Below are positions 15,264-23,728 of a stretch of 35,703 nt of DNA, piece after piece; positions within the stretch are counted from its first letter, which is position 1; each line of letters begins with the position of its first letter. The DNA is from Clostridia bacterium. GTDB lineage: Bacteria > Bacillota > Clostridia > Christensenellales > Aristaeellaceae. The stretch covers positions 1 to 35,703 of the forward strand of contig JAFYLS010000076.1 of NCBI GenBank assembly GCA_017550035.1, given 5' to 3'. Below the pieces are notes generated by a model that was not told the origin of the DNA, made no database searches, and was given only the letters and a program-made list of their open reading frames with translations. The position numbers were made by a program, and so were the translations under genes.

Positions 15264-16583
15264 TCATTCCTGTTCAGGCACTTCTTCATCAGCAGCCGGC
15301 GCTACCAGTTTCCCGTCTACGAACGTGAGACCGGCAATTTCCAGAAGTATTTCTTCGTTATATTCCACAACGCAGGCATTAGCCCATTCTTCAATCATGG
15401 AGTTGTACAGCGCATTAAACTTTTCATTTTCCAGAATATTCAAAATGCTGCTGTAAAGCTCGTCTGTCAGTTCAACGGCACCGGAGGGTACTTCCCGCAA
15501 ATAATAAGTAATGTAAATCCCGTACATACCAAGAGATGGATCACTCACATCACCGGGTTTCTGCATCTTTTCACTGAACACGGCATCCAGGAATGCTTCA
15601 TCCATGTAGCTGTCAGGATGCGCCATATAGCCGTCACGCAGCATTTCTTCGTTCTGCATACCGGGGTCGATGTTATATTCAGGAATCAGATCAATAAACG
15701 CTTCACCGTTCTCAAGGCGAGCATAGATCTCTTCAATTGTATCCTGACAGCTGCTCATAGCAGCGTTATATGCCAACTGAACATCCTCCAGCGTTACAGG
15801 ATCAGTTTCTTCTTCAAGCACATTCTCTTCGGTGCTCGTCAAAGACATTTCATAGGCATCTTTTTTTGCCAGATAATCGTTCAACAGTTCCTCATCCACT
15901 TCCAGCAAAATCTGGAGTACGCCGCGATATCCAGAGGGGATGTACCAGGATTCAACGCCGTAATAAGTGGTATACATTTCATACTTGGCCACATCATTTT
16001 CATATTCCTGACGGTCCAGTTCTACGCCTTCTTCAAAATAAGCTTTAACTTCTTCATCCGTCACAGAAATATCATGATTCTCCTTAATGTACTCCACGAG
16101 CCGATCAAAAGAGGCATTGTACATCAGTTCCTCTTCGATCACCTGAACGGTATAACCGGACTGCGCAAAATAATCCACCACAGAGTTCCGCAGTTCTTCC
16201 AGTTCTTCTTCCGTTTCAGCGCCGCTTGCGTAATAGGTAATCCATTCATCAATCATGGACTCCATTTCCATCTGTGCTTCTTCCGCAAAGGCTGCCTTTT
16301 CTTCCTCAGTAAACTCATCCAGGCCCAGTTCGCTCAGTTTGCTGCCTTCGGCGCCTGCATACAGCAGGTATTCCAGCGTATTGTAATAGTCCGTCTCAGA
16401 GGTTGCATATCCGTATTCGTACAACATCTGCATCATGTATTCCACATGAGACTGCGTATACGCTTCCCCGTTGATGGTCACAAGAACAGGATCATCCGCC
16501 GTTTCGGCATGAGAAATACCCGCACAGGACATCAACATCACAACTACCAGCATCAAGGCACTCAAACGAAATTTCATGGTCAT
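15264..16583 (-). CDS. Secreted parvulin-type foldase, SurA/PrsA-like
   Basis: A 439-residue exported protein that probably assists folding outside the membrane. It has an N-terminal signal sequence (MTMKFRLSALMLVVVMLMSCAG). LMSC could be a lipobox (Met at -2 is unusual), or a signal peptidase I site may follow at SHA. Residues about 30-200 form the helical SurA_N-type chaperone region, and about 215-400 resemble a PpiC rotamase (RGVLQILLEV, ENGEAFIDLIPEYNIDPG, MQKPGDVSDP). A roughly 50-residue acidic insertion (STEENVLEEETDPVTLED and neighbours) splits the rotamase early, so activity may be lost or altered. It is strikingly acidic throughout. Single-gene unit with its own promoter. Confidence 0.85.
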   Translation of the reverse strand: MTMKFRLSALMLVVVMLMSCAGISHAETADDPVLVTINGEAYTQSHVEYMMQMLYEYGYATSETDYYNTLEYLLYAGAEGSKLSELGLDEFTEEEKAAFAEEAQMEMESMIDEWITYYASGAETEEELEELRNSVVDYFAQSGYTVQVIEEELMYNASFDRLVEYIKENHDISVTDEEVKAYFEEGVELDRQEYENDVAKYEMYTTYYGVESWYIPSGYRGVLQILLEVDEELLNDYLAKKDAYEMSLTSTEENVLEEETDPVTLEDVQLAYNAAMSSCQDTIEEIYARLENGEAFIDLIPEYNIDPGMQNEEMLRDGYMAHPDSYMDEAFLDAVFSEKMQKPGDVSDPSLGMYGIYITYYLREVPSGAVELTDELYSSILNILENEKFNALYNSMIEEWANACVVEYNEEILLEIAGLTFVDGKLVAPAADEEVPEQE

Positions 16584-16620
16584 TCATCACATACCTTCTC
16601 TTCATCAGATTTGTTCATTT

Positions 16621-16649
16621 ATTATGGCACATCGCATACATTACCGCAA
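16621..16649 (-). promoter_or_regulatory. Promoter of the foldase gene
   Basis: On the minus strand TTGCGG (16644-16649) and CATAAT (16621-16626) are 17 bases apart, about 38 bases before the ATG. No terminator is evident between tadA and this gene, so read-through is possible. Confidence 0.7.
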
Positions 16650-16709
16650 GCGTTATCCGGCTAAACAGCCAAAAGTTACATCTTGTTCACGAAATTGTTC
16701 CCTGCAAGA

Positions 16710-17150
16710 CTAACGCTTTTTTTCAAAAAAAGATTGCAGCACCTCCGCGCATTCTTTTTCCAGCACACCGCCAATGCATTGGGTGCGATGGAAAAACGCA
16801 GGATCCTCCGGCAGCATATATACACTTCCGCAGCAGCCCTGACGCTCATCATATGCACCGAACACACATTTGTCCAGCTGCGCCATTACCATAGCCCCTG
16901 CGCACATTGGGCACGGCTCCAGGGTTACATACATCGTGCATCCACTCAGCCGTCTGTCTCCCAATATCTGCGCTGCTTTTCTCATTGCCAGCATTTCAGC
17001 ATGCGCAAAAGGATCACCGTTTTCACGCTCGTTATGTGCTGCGGCAATGATGCAGCCATCTTTAACAATTATGGCACCAACAGGCACTTCATTTTTATCC
17101 TTTTTCGCTTCTTCCAATGCAAGCTGCATATATTTTCCATACTCATGCAT
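16710..17150 (-). CDS. tadA: tRNA-specific adenosine deaminase
   Basis: Converts A34 to inosine in the wobble position of tRNA-Arg(ACG). It is about 146 residues long with the zinc cytidine/deoxycytidylate deaminase fold: FAHAEMLAMRKA gives zinc ligand H50 and proton-shuttling E52, and EPCPMCAGAM gives C80 and C83. VPVGAIIV and HNERE are also typical of TadA. Two starts are possible: ATG at 17159 almost touches the GGGGGAG site, while ATG at 17150 is 9 bases from it and is preferred. It is divergent from the nitroreductase gene. The C-terminus ends in EKKR. Confidence 0.94.
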   Translation of the reverse strand: MHEYGKYMQLALEEAKKDKNEVPVGAIIVKDGCIIAAAHNERENGDPFAHAEMLAMRKAAQILGDRRLSGCTMYVTLEPCPMCAGAMVMAQLDKCVFGAYDERQGCCGSVYMLPEDPAFFHRTQCIGGVLEKECAEVLQSFFEKKR

Positions 17151-17210
17151 GTGCGTCATCTCCCCCTTTTCATCATATCATCCTTTTATCCCCTGTTCAA
17201 GTTCTTTATA

Positions 17211-17239
17211 TTGCCAATTTCCGCTTCACAAGGTATAAT
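17211..17239 (+). promoter_or_regulatory. Nitroreductase promoter
   Basis: TTGCCA (17211-17216) and a perfect TATAAT (17234-17239) are 17 bases apart, about 29 bases before the ATG. Confidence 0.87.
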
Positions 17240-17267
17240 ATCTGTATTCTATCAGGAGGTTACACAT

Positions 17268-17819
17268 ATGAATAAAACGCTTCAACTGATTGCTTCCCGC
17301 CGAAGCCACCGCGCTTATGAGCAAAAACAGATCACTGCTGAGCAGCGTGCTGCCTTGCTTGATGCCGCCGTACAGTCTCCTTCTGCAGTAAACCGTCAGC
17401 CCTGGCATTTCACGCTGGTTCAAAACAAGGATCTGCTGAACAAGATCAATCAGTATTGTGTCGAGAATGCCCGTTCCAAGACTGATGCAAGTCCTCGCTT
17501 TTTGCAGGAAGATTACCATGTATTTTATCATGCACCCACAGTCATTTTTATTTCCGGTCCTAAGAACACTTCTTGGGCTCCCATTGACTGTGGCATTGCC
17601 GTACAGAACATTGCCATTGCAGCAGAAAGCATGGAGTTGGGCAGCGTTATTCTTGGCATGCCGCGCGAAGCCTTCCAGAGCATCCACGGCGATGAAGTGA
17701 GGGCAGAACTTGCTTTTCCGGAAGGACATGATTTCATTATTGCAATTGCAGTAGGATATCCCGCTGATACAAAGGACGCCCACGTCGTTGAACCCAATAA
17801 AATCCATATTATCGAATAA
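17268..17819 (+). CDS. Nitroreductase-family protein
   Basis: A 183-residue FMN-dependent oxidoreductase of the nitroreductase superfamily. The FMN phosphate-binding start RRSHRAYEQKQI, the AVQSPSAVNRQPWHF segment and the C-terminal GSVILGMPRE...GYPAD are typical. The substrate cannot be told from the sequence; such enzymes reduce nitro compounds, quinones or flavins using NAD(P)H. CAGGAGGT lies 7 bases before the ATG. The same frame is open for about 195 codons upstream, but that part overlaps tadA on the other strand and has no ribosome site. It is a single-gene unit with a strong promoter and terminator. Confidence 0.92.
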   Translation: MNKTLQLIASRRSHRAYEQKQITAEQRAALLDAAVQSPSAVNRQPWHFTLVQNKDLLNKINQYCVENARSKTDASPRFLQEDYHVFYHAPTVIFISGPKNTSWAPIDCGIAVQNIAIAAESMELGSVILGMPREAFQSIHGDEVRAELAFPEGHDFIIAIAVGYPADTKDAHVVEPNKIHIIE

Positions 17820-17826
17820 TTATTTC

Positions 17827-17849
17827 AGGAAGCTTCGGCTTCCTTTTTG
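17827..17849 (+). terminator. Intrinsic terminator of the nitroreductase gene
   Basis: AGGAAGC and GCTTCCT pair around a stable TTCG tetraloop, followed by TTTT. It lies 8 bases past the stop. Confidence 0.9.
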
Positions 17850-17929
17850 AAAATTGAACCTCTTTTTGCCCTCAAACGCCTGCAACACAGATTTCGTGGT
17901 ATACTTCATACGGAAGGAGTGTGATTTAT

Positions 17930-19126
17930 TTGAACCGATTATTTCGTTTACTGTCTTTGCTTTGTTTGTCAATCGGCTGCCTTTTTGTTCTTCACAGCTC
18001 ACAGAATACGCTTGCCGAAACCAATACTGAAAGCAAAACACGCCTGCTGTGTCTGAATATCGGAAAAGCAGACGCCATGCTTTTGTGGACCAATGATCAG
18101 GTTTTTCTGATTGATGCCGGGTATGAACATACTTACTCCGCTCTTGAAACCGCGTTCCGCGAGTTCGGCATTACGCATCTGAACGGCGTGTTCCTGACGC
18201 ATGCTCATGAAGATCACGAAGGCGGACTTTCTCATCTGGCAAACAGCGATATCGAAGTAGATGCATGGTATGCTTCTCGCATCTTTTACGATGTAAAAGC
18301 CAGTAAGCATCCGCTATACCTGGCTGCTTTGCAGCGCGGGGACGAAGTTACCTGGCTGCAGTCCGGTCACGTAATTTCTGTAGGCGATGATGCCCGTTTT
18401 GAAATATTGGGCCCCATTTCCGTCGACAGTGAAAATGAAAACAACAATTCGCTGGTCATGAAATTTGCTTCGCCTGATGGAAGTATCCTCTTTGCCGGCG
18501 ATATGAAAGAAGAAGAGGAACAGGATTTGCTTGCAAAACGGCTCATTACCGCATGTGATTTTCTGAAAGCAGGACATCACGGAGATAATAAAGCCAGTTC
18601 CGATGCGCTGCTCCGCACAGTAAAACCCCGTGCAGCCTTTATATCTACTTCTACCATTCAGGAGCCGGATACGCCTGCCCGGTCTACCCTTTCCCGTCTG
18701 AACAATGCTGGTGCACAGGTTTTTATCTCTCAGGAGCTTCAGGATGCCGCTCTGTTCACTTTTGAAAACGGGAATATTTCGTTTGAAGATTATCAGTGGA
18801 AAACCGCTCCCGCGCGCATCCGCGGTCTTTCCTTGTCCGTTGATGTATCAAAGGATATCGCTGTGATAACCAACCAGTTGTCAGAGGAGGTTTCTCTTTC
18901 CGGAACCATGCTTTATTCCGATAAAGGAAACGATATTTTTCCGCTTCCGGACATCACACTTTTACCCGGAGAGAGCTACACCATCGGCAGTGAAAAGAGC
19001 AGTGTTTCCTGTGATTACATTGCCAATAAAAAACGCATCTGGCATGATTCCAAACGCGACGTGGCATTGCTGTATGATGCTTACGGACGCATTCTGTGCG
19101 GCACAGATAACGGTTTTGCGGAATAA
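17930..19126 (+). CDS. Exported metallo-beta-lactamase-fold protein, ComEC-C-like, with lamin-tail-like C-terminus
   Basis: About 398 residues. An N-terminal signal or anchor (FRLLSLLCLSIGCLFVLHSS) is followed by a metallo-beta-lactamase domain of the ComEC/Rec2 type (about 37-290) with metal ligands in THAHEDHEGGL (H91, H93, D95, H96), AGDM (D191) and KAGHHGDNKASS (H216). The C-terminal 100 residues have the beta-rich pattern of a lamin-tail domain (LSGTMLY...FPLPDITLLPGESYTIG...KRDVALLYDAYGRIL). A role as secreted nuclease or phosphodiesterase is possible but unproven; no competence channel gene is here. A GTG at 17921 touches the AAGGAG site, so TTG at 17930, 10 bases from it, is the better start. 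The next gene follows after 32 bases. Confidence 0.87.
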   Translation: MNRLFRLLSLLCLSIGCLFVLHSSQNTLAETNTESKTRLLCLNIGKADAMLLWTNDQVFLIDAGYEHTYSALETAFREFGITHLNGVFLTHAHEDHEGGLSHLANSDIEVDAWYASRIFYDVKASKHPLYLAALQRGDEVTWLQSGHVISVGDDARFEILGPISVDSENENNNSLVMKFASPDGSILFAGDMKEEEEQDLLAKRLITACDFLKAGHHGDNKASSDALLRTVKPRAAFISTSTIQEPDTPARSTLSRLNNAGAQVFISQELQDAALFTFENGNISFEDYQWKTAPARIRGLSLSVDVSKDIAVITNQLSEEVSLSGTMLYSDKGNDIFPLPDITLLPGESYTIGSEKSSVSCDYIANKKRIWHDSKRDVALLYDAYGRILCGTDNGFAE

Positions 19127-19158
19127 TATACAGTAAGCCCCATTGGGAGGTATGCTGT

Positions 19159-19707
19159 ATGCCCGATTTTCAACATTCAGGTTATCCTTCATGTCGTAAT
19201 CCCCGGCAAAATGATTGCTGTTATCATGAGCAAACCCGTTATCTGATGCAAAAGGTTATCGCCAGCAGCCACATTCATGAGCGCTGCGTCTGCCTCAGTC
19301 TTTGCGTAGAGAAGCTTCCCTGCTCGGTAACTGCTCCTTTCCTGCTGCAAGCCGTACAGGTTTGCGGGCAACCACAGTTTCTGAATGAAGCATGCGGACG
19401 TTCTTTATTGCAGATTCCCTTATCGCTTTCCATTGCCGATGCGTGCGGGCATGTATTCTGCACTGAGGGAACATTGGATTATCCGCTTCAGCTCCGCAGC
19501 AATTATTGTAAGCATGATTTTGCCCATATCGATGCAACTGTTTCACTGTTACACCCGATCAAAAGTGAAAATGCCTGTTTTCATGGACAATTCAATATTC
19601 TTGCTACGATATACTTTCTAAAACATACTGTAGTATGCTCTTCAGGAGAGAGGTTTCAGCCTGAATTGCCGTTTTATCCCGGTCAAGGAATGTGCTGTAA
19701 ACACTGA
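19159..19707 (+). CDS. Cys-rich protein of unknown function
   Basis: A 182-residue protein with 16 cysteines, including CC near the start (C20-C21) and CC near the end, and no signal peptide or membrane segment. It looks beta-rich, with alternating hydrophobic stretches such as LLQIPLSLSIADACGHVF and LDYPLQLRSNY. The pattern 'IPL...DACG' is loosely like domains of spore-coat-associated proteins in clostridia, but I cannot place it in a family. GGGAGG 8 bases before the ATG supports translation. It lies 32 bases behind the exported metallo-beta-lactamase-fold gene, probably in one operon, and ends at a strong terminator. The many cysteines suggest a disulfide-linked structural layer or metal binding. 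Confidence 0.75.
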   Translation: MPDFQHSGYPSCRNPRQNDCCYHEQTRYLMQKVIASSHIHERCVCLSLCVEKLPCSVTAPFLLQAVQVCGQPQFLNEACGRSLLQIPLSLSIADACGHVFCTEGTLDYPLQLRSNYCKHDFAHIDATVSLLHPIKSENACFHGQFNILATIYFLKHTVVCSSGERFQPELPFYPGQGMCCKH

Positions 19708-19717
19708 GCTCAAAGAA

Positions 19718-19747
19718 AAAAGTCACTTCTTAAATGAAGTGACTTTT
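19718..19747. terminator. Bidirectional terminator
   Basis: AAAAGTCACTTC and GAAGTGACTTTT pair perfectly around a 6-base loop. It lies between two convergent genes, with A/T runs on both sides. Confidence 0.92.
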
Positions 19748-19759
19748 CGCTTTTATGCT

Positions 19760-20710
19760 TTACACATTTTCCGGTTCACAGAGGGAAGCGCGGAAATTCT
19801 TTTCAACTTCTTCTGTAACTTTTAAGCCAAGATTACGCAGGGCGATAACAAAGGAGCCGTATACCGGAGGAAGATCAGTAGAGCGAAGCTCATATTCCGT
19901 TCCGAGATCTTCCTGCACCATTTTTTTGTACATGGCGCAATTCCAGATACTTCCGGCAGTTGCAACAGGTTTGGGGGTAAAAGGAATGCGTTCGCCGCCC
20001 GTACGGATGGCGTGAGCCAGGTCCTTTGCAGCTTCCTTCATCTGTTCAAGAGCAACCTTATCCCCTTTTTCTGCTTCAGTGCACAAAATACGGGAGAAAT
20101 CCGCAATCAACATTCTGCCGCCGGCGTAGATATCGGGAATAGCTTTATTGACAGGAACGCCCAATTTTTCCGCACACGCCTGCGTCAATGTCGTTTTGCT
20201 GCCACGGCCATCAATATCCTTCAGTGCACACATCAGCGCACGTCTGCCCATATCATAACCGCTGCCTTCATCGCCCAGCAAATAGCCCCATCCGCCAATC
20301 TGCTGCATATTATCGTCAATACAGGCAAATACACTGGAGCCTGTTCCGGAAATTACAGATACTGCATCCCCATCCGGAATAACACTGCGCAATGCATTCA
20401 CTGCATCGTTATAGTTACGCATCACCTTACAATTGGGTACCATTTCAAGCAGATAGTTTTTCATCAATTCAGGATTGTTGCCCACACCGCCGCCGGAAAG
20501 ACCTGCGAACATCGAATCAATCTCCGTGTTCAAACCCTGATCTTTCAGCAAAGCTGCAAGTACCTGGCGTATATTCTCCGCTGCCTTATTGGGACCAAGG
20601 CTTGTAGGACTGGAAGGGCCGCCTTTTATACGGCGCAACACGCGGCCGCTTTCATCACAAAGCACCGCATCTGTTTTCGTTCCGCCGCCGTCAATGCCTA
20701 TAATCAGCAT
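19760..20710 (-). CDS. murK: BadF/BadG-family amino-sugar kinase, probably MurNAc/GlcNAc kinase
   Basis: A 316-residue ASKHA-fold kinase. The phosphate-1 motif GIDGGGTKTDAVL (5-17), FAGLSGGG, NDAVNALR, SVISGTGSSVFA and GGWGYLLGDEGSG are typical of the BadF/N-acetylglucosamine kinase family. It is divergent from murQ, which makes it a good candidate for MurK, the clostridial kinase that phosphorylates MurNAc and GlcNAc (known from C. acetobutylicum); the substrate remains inferred from context. The open frame extends 20 codons further, across its own promoter; ATG at 20710 with AAAGGAG 7 bases upstream is the start. Confidence 0.88.
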   Translation of the reverse strand: MLIIGIDGGGTKTDAVLCDESGRVLRRIKGGPSSPTSLGPNKAAENIRQVLAALLKDQGLNTEIDSMFAGLSGGGVGNNPELMKNYLLEMVPNCKVMRNYNDAVNALRSVIPDGDAVSVISGTGSSVFACIDDNMQQIGGWGYLLGDEGSGYDMGRRALMCALKDIDGRGSKTTLTQACAEKLGVPVNKAIPDIYAGGRMLIADFSRILCTEAEKGDKVALEQMKEAAKDLAHAIRTGGERIPFTPKPVATAGSIWNCAMYKKMVQEDLGTEYELRSTDLPPVYGSFVIALRNLGLKVTEEVEKNFRASLCEPENV

Positions 20711-20740
20711 AAAATTGCTCCTTTGAATTGTTGTTGAAAT

Positions 20741-20770
20741 ATTATACCATGTTTTTTCTGCATTTATCAA
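20741..20770 (-). promoter_or_regulatory. Promoter of the amino-sugar kinase gene
   Basis: On the minus strand TTGATA (20765-20770) and a perfect TATAAT (20741-20746) are 18 bases apart. Confidence 0.78.
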
Positions 20771-20779
20771 GGGAGTAAG

Positions 20780-20808
20780 TTGCTTTTTCTGCTCAACAAA
20801 TGTATAAT
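20780..20808 (+). promoter_or_regulatory. murQ promoter
   Basis: TTGCTT (20780-20785) and a perfect TATAAT (20803-20808) are 17 bases apart. It is back-to-back with the kinase promoter, with only 9 bases between the two -35 boxes, so one regulator could control both. Confidence 0.82.
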
Positions 20809-20842
20809 AGATTTATAGATTACACTTGCAGGAGGTTTCTCC

Positions 20843-21742
20843 ATGGAATTTGATCGTCTTGTAACTGAACAGGTAAATCTGGACAGCCAGAATCTGGATA
20901 TTCTTTCTCCTATCGAAGCCGCTGTCTTGATGAATAAAATCGATCGTCAGGCTGTCGAAGCAGTTGAAAAGGCGCTGCCTGCCATCGGCAAGGCTGTGGA
21001 AGCTATTTCTGCCCGTCTCAAGGAAGGCGGCCGTCTGATTTACATGGGCGCCGGCACCAGCGGCCGTCTGGGCGTACTGGACGCTTCTGAATGCCCTCCC
21101 ACCTTTGGTGTAGACAATACCCTGGTTATGGGTGTTATTGCCGGCGGCGACTACGCCCTGCGCAACGCTGTTGAAAACGCAGAAGATAAACCTGAACTGG
21201 GTGAAGCTGCACTTAAGGAATTGAACGTGACCGAAAAGGACTGCGTAGTCGGTATCAGCGCCAGCGGATATGCCCCTTATTGCGTAGGCGGATTGACTTA
21301 TGCCCGTTCCGTCGGCGCATTAACCCTGGCACTGGCCTGCAACGAAAACACCATTATTTCCGGCTATGCCGATATTGCCATCGAAATGCCCACCGGGCCC
21401 GAAATTCTTTCCGGCTCTACCCGCCTGAAGGCCGGTACTGCTACCAAACTTGCACTGAACATGCTCTCCACCCTAACCATGGTTCAGTTGGGCAAAGTAT
21501 ACCGCAACCTGATGGTGGACATGAAACCCAGCAATATCAAGCTGCAGGACCGTTCGGTACGCATCGTGCAGAAGGCACTGAATGTGGAACGCGAAGAAGC
21601 CGAAAAGCTTTACCTTGCCGCTGATAAGAATACCAAGGCTGCCATTGTAATGGGCACTGTACAGGTTGAAAAGGATGCTGCTGTTCAGGCGCTGAAAGAT
21701 AACGACGGCTTTATCCGCCGTGCGATCGATGCCCTGAAGTAA
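20843..21742 (+). CDS. murQ: N-acetylmuramic acid 6-phosphate etherase
   Basis: Cleaves the lactyl ether of MurNAc-6-phosphate, giving GlcNAc-6-phosphate and D-lactate, in cell-wall salvage. It is 299 residues long, the normal size. The SIS-domain sugar-phosphate site shows GGRLIYMGAGTSGRLGVLDA followed by SECPPTFG, with the catalytic glutamate region, then VGISASGYAPY, PEILSGSTRLKAGTATKLALN and YRNLMVDMKPSN. GGAGG lies about 7 bases before the ATG. It stands divergent to the amino-sugar kinase that would supply its substrate. The D-lactate released could feed the LctD-like dehydrogenase elsewhere in this window; that link is inference. Confidence 0.97.
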   Translation: MEFDRLVTEQVNLDSQNLDILSPIEAAVLMNKIDRQAVEAVEKALPAIGKAVEAISARLKEGGRLIYMGAGTSGRLGVLDASECPPTFGVDNTLVMGVIAGGDYALRNAVENAEDKPELGEAALKELNVTEKDCVVGISASGYAPYCVGGLTYARSVGALTLALACNENTIISGYADIAIEMPTGPEILSGSTRLKAGTATKLALNMLSTLTMVQLGKVYRNLMVDMKPSNIKLQDRSVRIVQKALNVEREEAEKLYLAADKNTKAAIVMGTVQVEKDAAVQALKDNDGFIRRAIDALK

Positions 21743-21760
21743 TCATTTAAGCATATTACA

Positions 21761-21789
21761 AAAGGAAGTACCTTACCGGTACTTCCTTT
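21761..21789. terminator. Bidirectional terminator
   Basis: AAAGGAAGTACC and GGTACTTCCTTT pair perfectly around a 5-base loop, followed by CTTTATTT. It lies between convergent murQ and the carboxypeptidase gene. Confidence 0.9.
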
Positions 21790-21791
21790 CT

Positions 21792-22964
21792 TTATTTCCA
21801 TTCATCACCAATTCTTGTCAGACCTTCAATGAATCCGGGCAAGCGGATATCATCCGCTGCAACAGCAGGGATGCGGGCAATAATTTCGCCATTCATGATG
21901 ACCTTTACTACACCGATTTCCGTCCCCTTTTCCACAGGCGCCTGAACAGATTCTATTAAATCAGTTTCAAGCGTGATCTGCTTTTCCTGACCTGATTTCA
22001 GTAGTAATGTAATATCCTGACCCAAAGCAGCTTCAACCTGCTCCTGCACGCCAAGACGTACAGGCACATAGACATCAAGCCTGTCGCCTTGCTTGCCAAT
22101 CGTTGTTCGCCGATATGTAGCAAATCCGTAATCCAGCATTGCGCGAGCTTCATCAAACCGTTTTTGTCCGCTTTCTGCACCTAAAACGATCGCGATCAAA
22201 CGCATACCATTGCGCTGTGCGGTAGCAGCTATGCAATACTTGGCTTCATTGGTAGAACCCGTCTTAAAACCATCACAATCCGTATAAAACCGCACCAAAC
22301 GGTTTGTATTGGTCAGATCTGTCACTCTGCCGCTGGGGTGCGTCAATTGATCCATCCAGATGGTCGCATATTTGTGATAGTTTTCATGTTTAGCCATTTC
22401 ACGGCAAAGCATACTGATATCCCGTGCTGTGGTATATTGCTCCTGCGCCGGAAGTCCCGTGCAGTTCGCATAATGCGTGTTCTTCATGCCAAGTGCCTGT
22501 GCCCGCTCATTCATCAGCGCCGCAAAAGCTTCTTCTGTACCGGCAATATACTCTGCTAAAGCCACAGCACTGTCATTTCCGCTTGCCACAATAGTTGATT
22601 TCAACAGCGTTTCCAAAGGATATACCTGATGTGCATCCAGTAATGCCTGCGACCCAATCATCGAAGCAGCATTTGCAGAAACCGTCACCTGATCTGTAAG
22701 GGAGATTTCTTCGTTTTCAAGTTTTTCCATCACAATCAGAACGGTCATGAGTTTTGTAACCGATGCAACAGGCCGCCTTTCATCCGCATTCCGTTCAAAT
22801 ATGATTGCTCCGCTTTCGCTTTCCACCAGCATCACACTGGGGGCTGTCAAAGTAATGGGAATCGTTTCCTCCAACGCCTGCGCATTGGCACACTGTACCT
22901 GCCCGGTTAAGCATAACCACGCACACAATGCAGCAGCAAACCTGAAAACAGCCGTATGCTTCAT
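21792..22964 (-). CDS. D-alanyl-D-alanine carboxypeptidase, DacA/PBP5 family
   Basis: A 390-residue secreted S11 peptidase that trims the terminal D-Ala from peptidoglycan stem peptides. After a signal peptide (about 1-27, cleavage near ANA) come the penicillin-binding motifs SVTK (S67, K70), SGN (S127) and KTG (233-235). A beta-rich PBP5_C-type domain (about 260-370) follows. The end (FIEGLTRIGDEWK) is only weakly amphipathic, so membrane attachment is uncertain. The frame is open 19 codons further upstream, but ATG at 22964 with GGAGGGG 6 bases before it is the start. It is last in a minus-strand run with the TPR and YprB-like genes, 68 bases from the former. Confidence 0.95.
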   Translation of the reverse strand: MKHTAVFRFAAALCAWLCLTGQVQCANAQALEETIPITLTAPSVMLVESESGAIIFERNADERRPVASVTKLMTVLIVMEKLENEEISLTDQVTVSANAASMIGSQALLDAHQVYPLETLLKSTIVASGNDSAVALAEYIAGTEEAFAALMNERAQALGMKNTHYANCTGLPAQEQYTTARDISMLCREMAKHENYHKYATIWMDQLTHPSGRVTDLTNTNRLVRFYTDCDGFKTGSTNEAKYCIAATAQRNGMRLIAIVLGAESGQKRFDEARAMLDYGFATYRRTTIGKQGDRLDVYVPVRLGVQEQVEAALGQDITLLLKSGQEKQITLETDLIESVQAPVEKGTEIGVVKVIMNGEIIARIPAVAADDIRLPGFIEGLTRIGDEWK

Positions 22965-23032
22965 TCCTATCCCCTCCATTTCCTCAAGGATAGCATGACC
23001 GCATGCGGCTGTTTTATGCAAAATTTTTGATT

Positions 23033-23728
23033 TTAGATTGCAGCAAGCTGCGCATTAATCTTATCGCGCGTGGCATGATTCAGCGGTGAGAAACTGCCTT
23101 TCAGCGCAGTCTCCAGCTTTTCACGTGCGGCAGCCCGATTGCCGTTTTCAATATCATACAAGGCCAGGAAATACAGCGTATCAATCTGCGTAGCTTTAAT
23201 CTCATTCGCTTTCTTAAAGTACTCCAGCGCTTTTTCCTTGTCATTGGCCAAACGGTAATACGTCTGCGCCAGATTGTCCAACACTACAGGATCTTCGTCA
23301 TCATAATCCAGCGCTTCATGATTGAATGCCATGGCTTTTTCCAAATCTCCCAGTTCCACATACAGGAAACCCAATGCCTGATATGTCAAACCGCAGGGAT
23401 TTTTCCGATGAGAGGCCTCCAGTAGATGAATGGCCTTTTCCATTTCACCCAGTGCATACTGTGCCACTGCATAGTTCATCTGCAGCTGCTGACGCTTTTC
23501 AGGCGTCAAATCCTTGGCCTTTTCCGCTACACGCAGGATCTCTTTTACTTTCTGATAATTCGCCTCTCCGCCTTTGCGCAGCAGCAGCACGGAATACGGA
23601 AGCAGGTAGAAAGCACGGTGACAGCCGCTCTGATACAGTTCCTCATAAGCTTTTTGCGCCCCATCGAAGTCACCCTTTTGATGCAGTTTGAGCGCTGCAT
23701 TGATCTTGAATACATCAAAAAATCCCAT
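23033..23728 (-). CDS. TPR-repeat protein
   Basis: A 231-residue soluble protein built from tetratricopeptide repeats over nearly its whole length, for example GDFDGAQKAYEELYQSG, ALGEMEKAIHLLEAS, ELGDLEKAMAFNHEAL, EKALEYFKKANEI and GNRAAAREKLETALKG. It has no signal peptide and probably scaffolds a protein complex; the partner is unknown. Its ATG overlaps the stop codon of the upstream exonuclease gene by one base (TAATG), with AAGGAGG just before, so the two proteins are translationally coupled and may work together. The exonuclease also ends in TPR repeats, which supports this. Confidence 0.88.
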   Translation of the reverse strand: MGFFDVFKINAALKLHQKGDFDGAQKAYEELYQSGCHRAFYLLPYSVLLLRKGGEANYQKVKEILRVAEKAKDLTPEKRQQLQMNYAVAQYALGEMEKAIHLLEASHRKNPCGLTYQALGFLYVELGDLEKAMAFNHEALDYDDEDPVVLDNLAQTYYRLANDKEKALEYFKKANEIKATQIDTLYFLALYDIENGNRAAAREKLETALKGSFSPLNHATRDKINAQLAAI

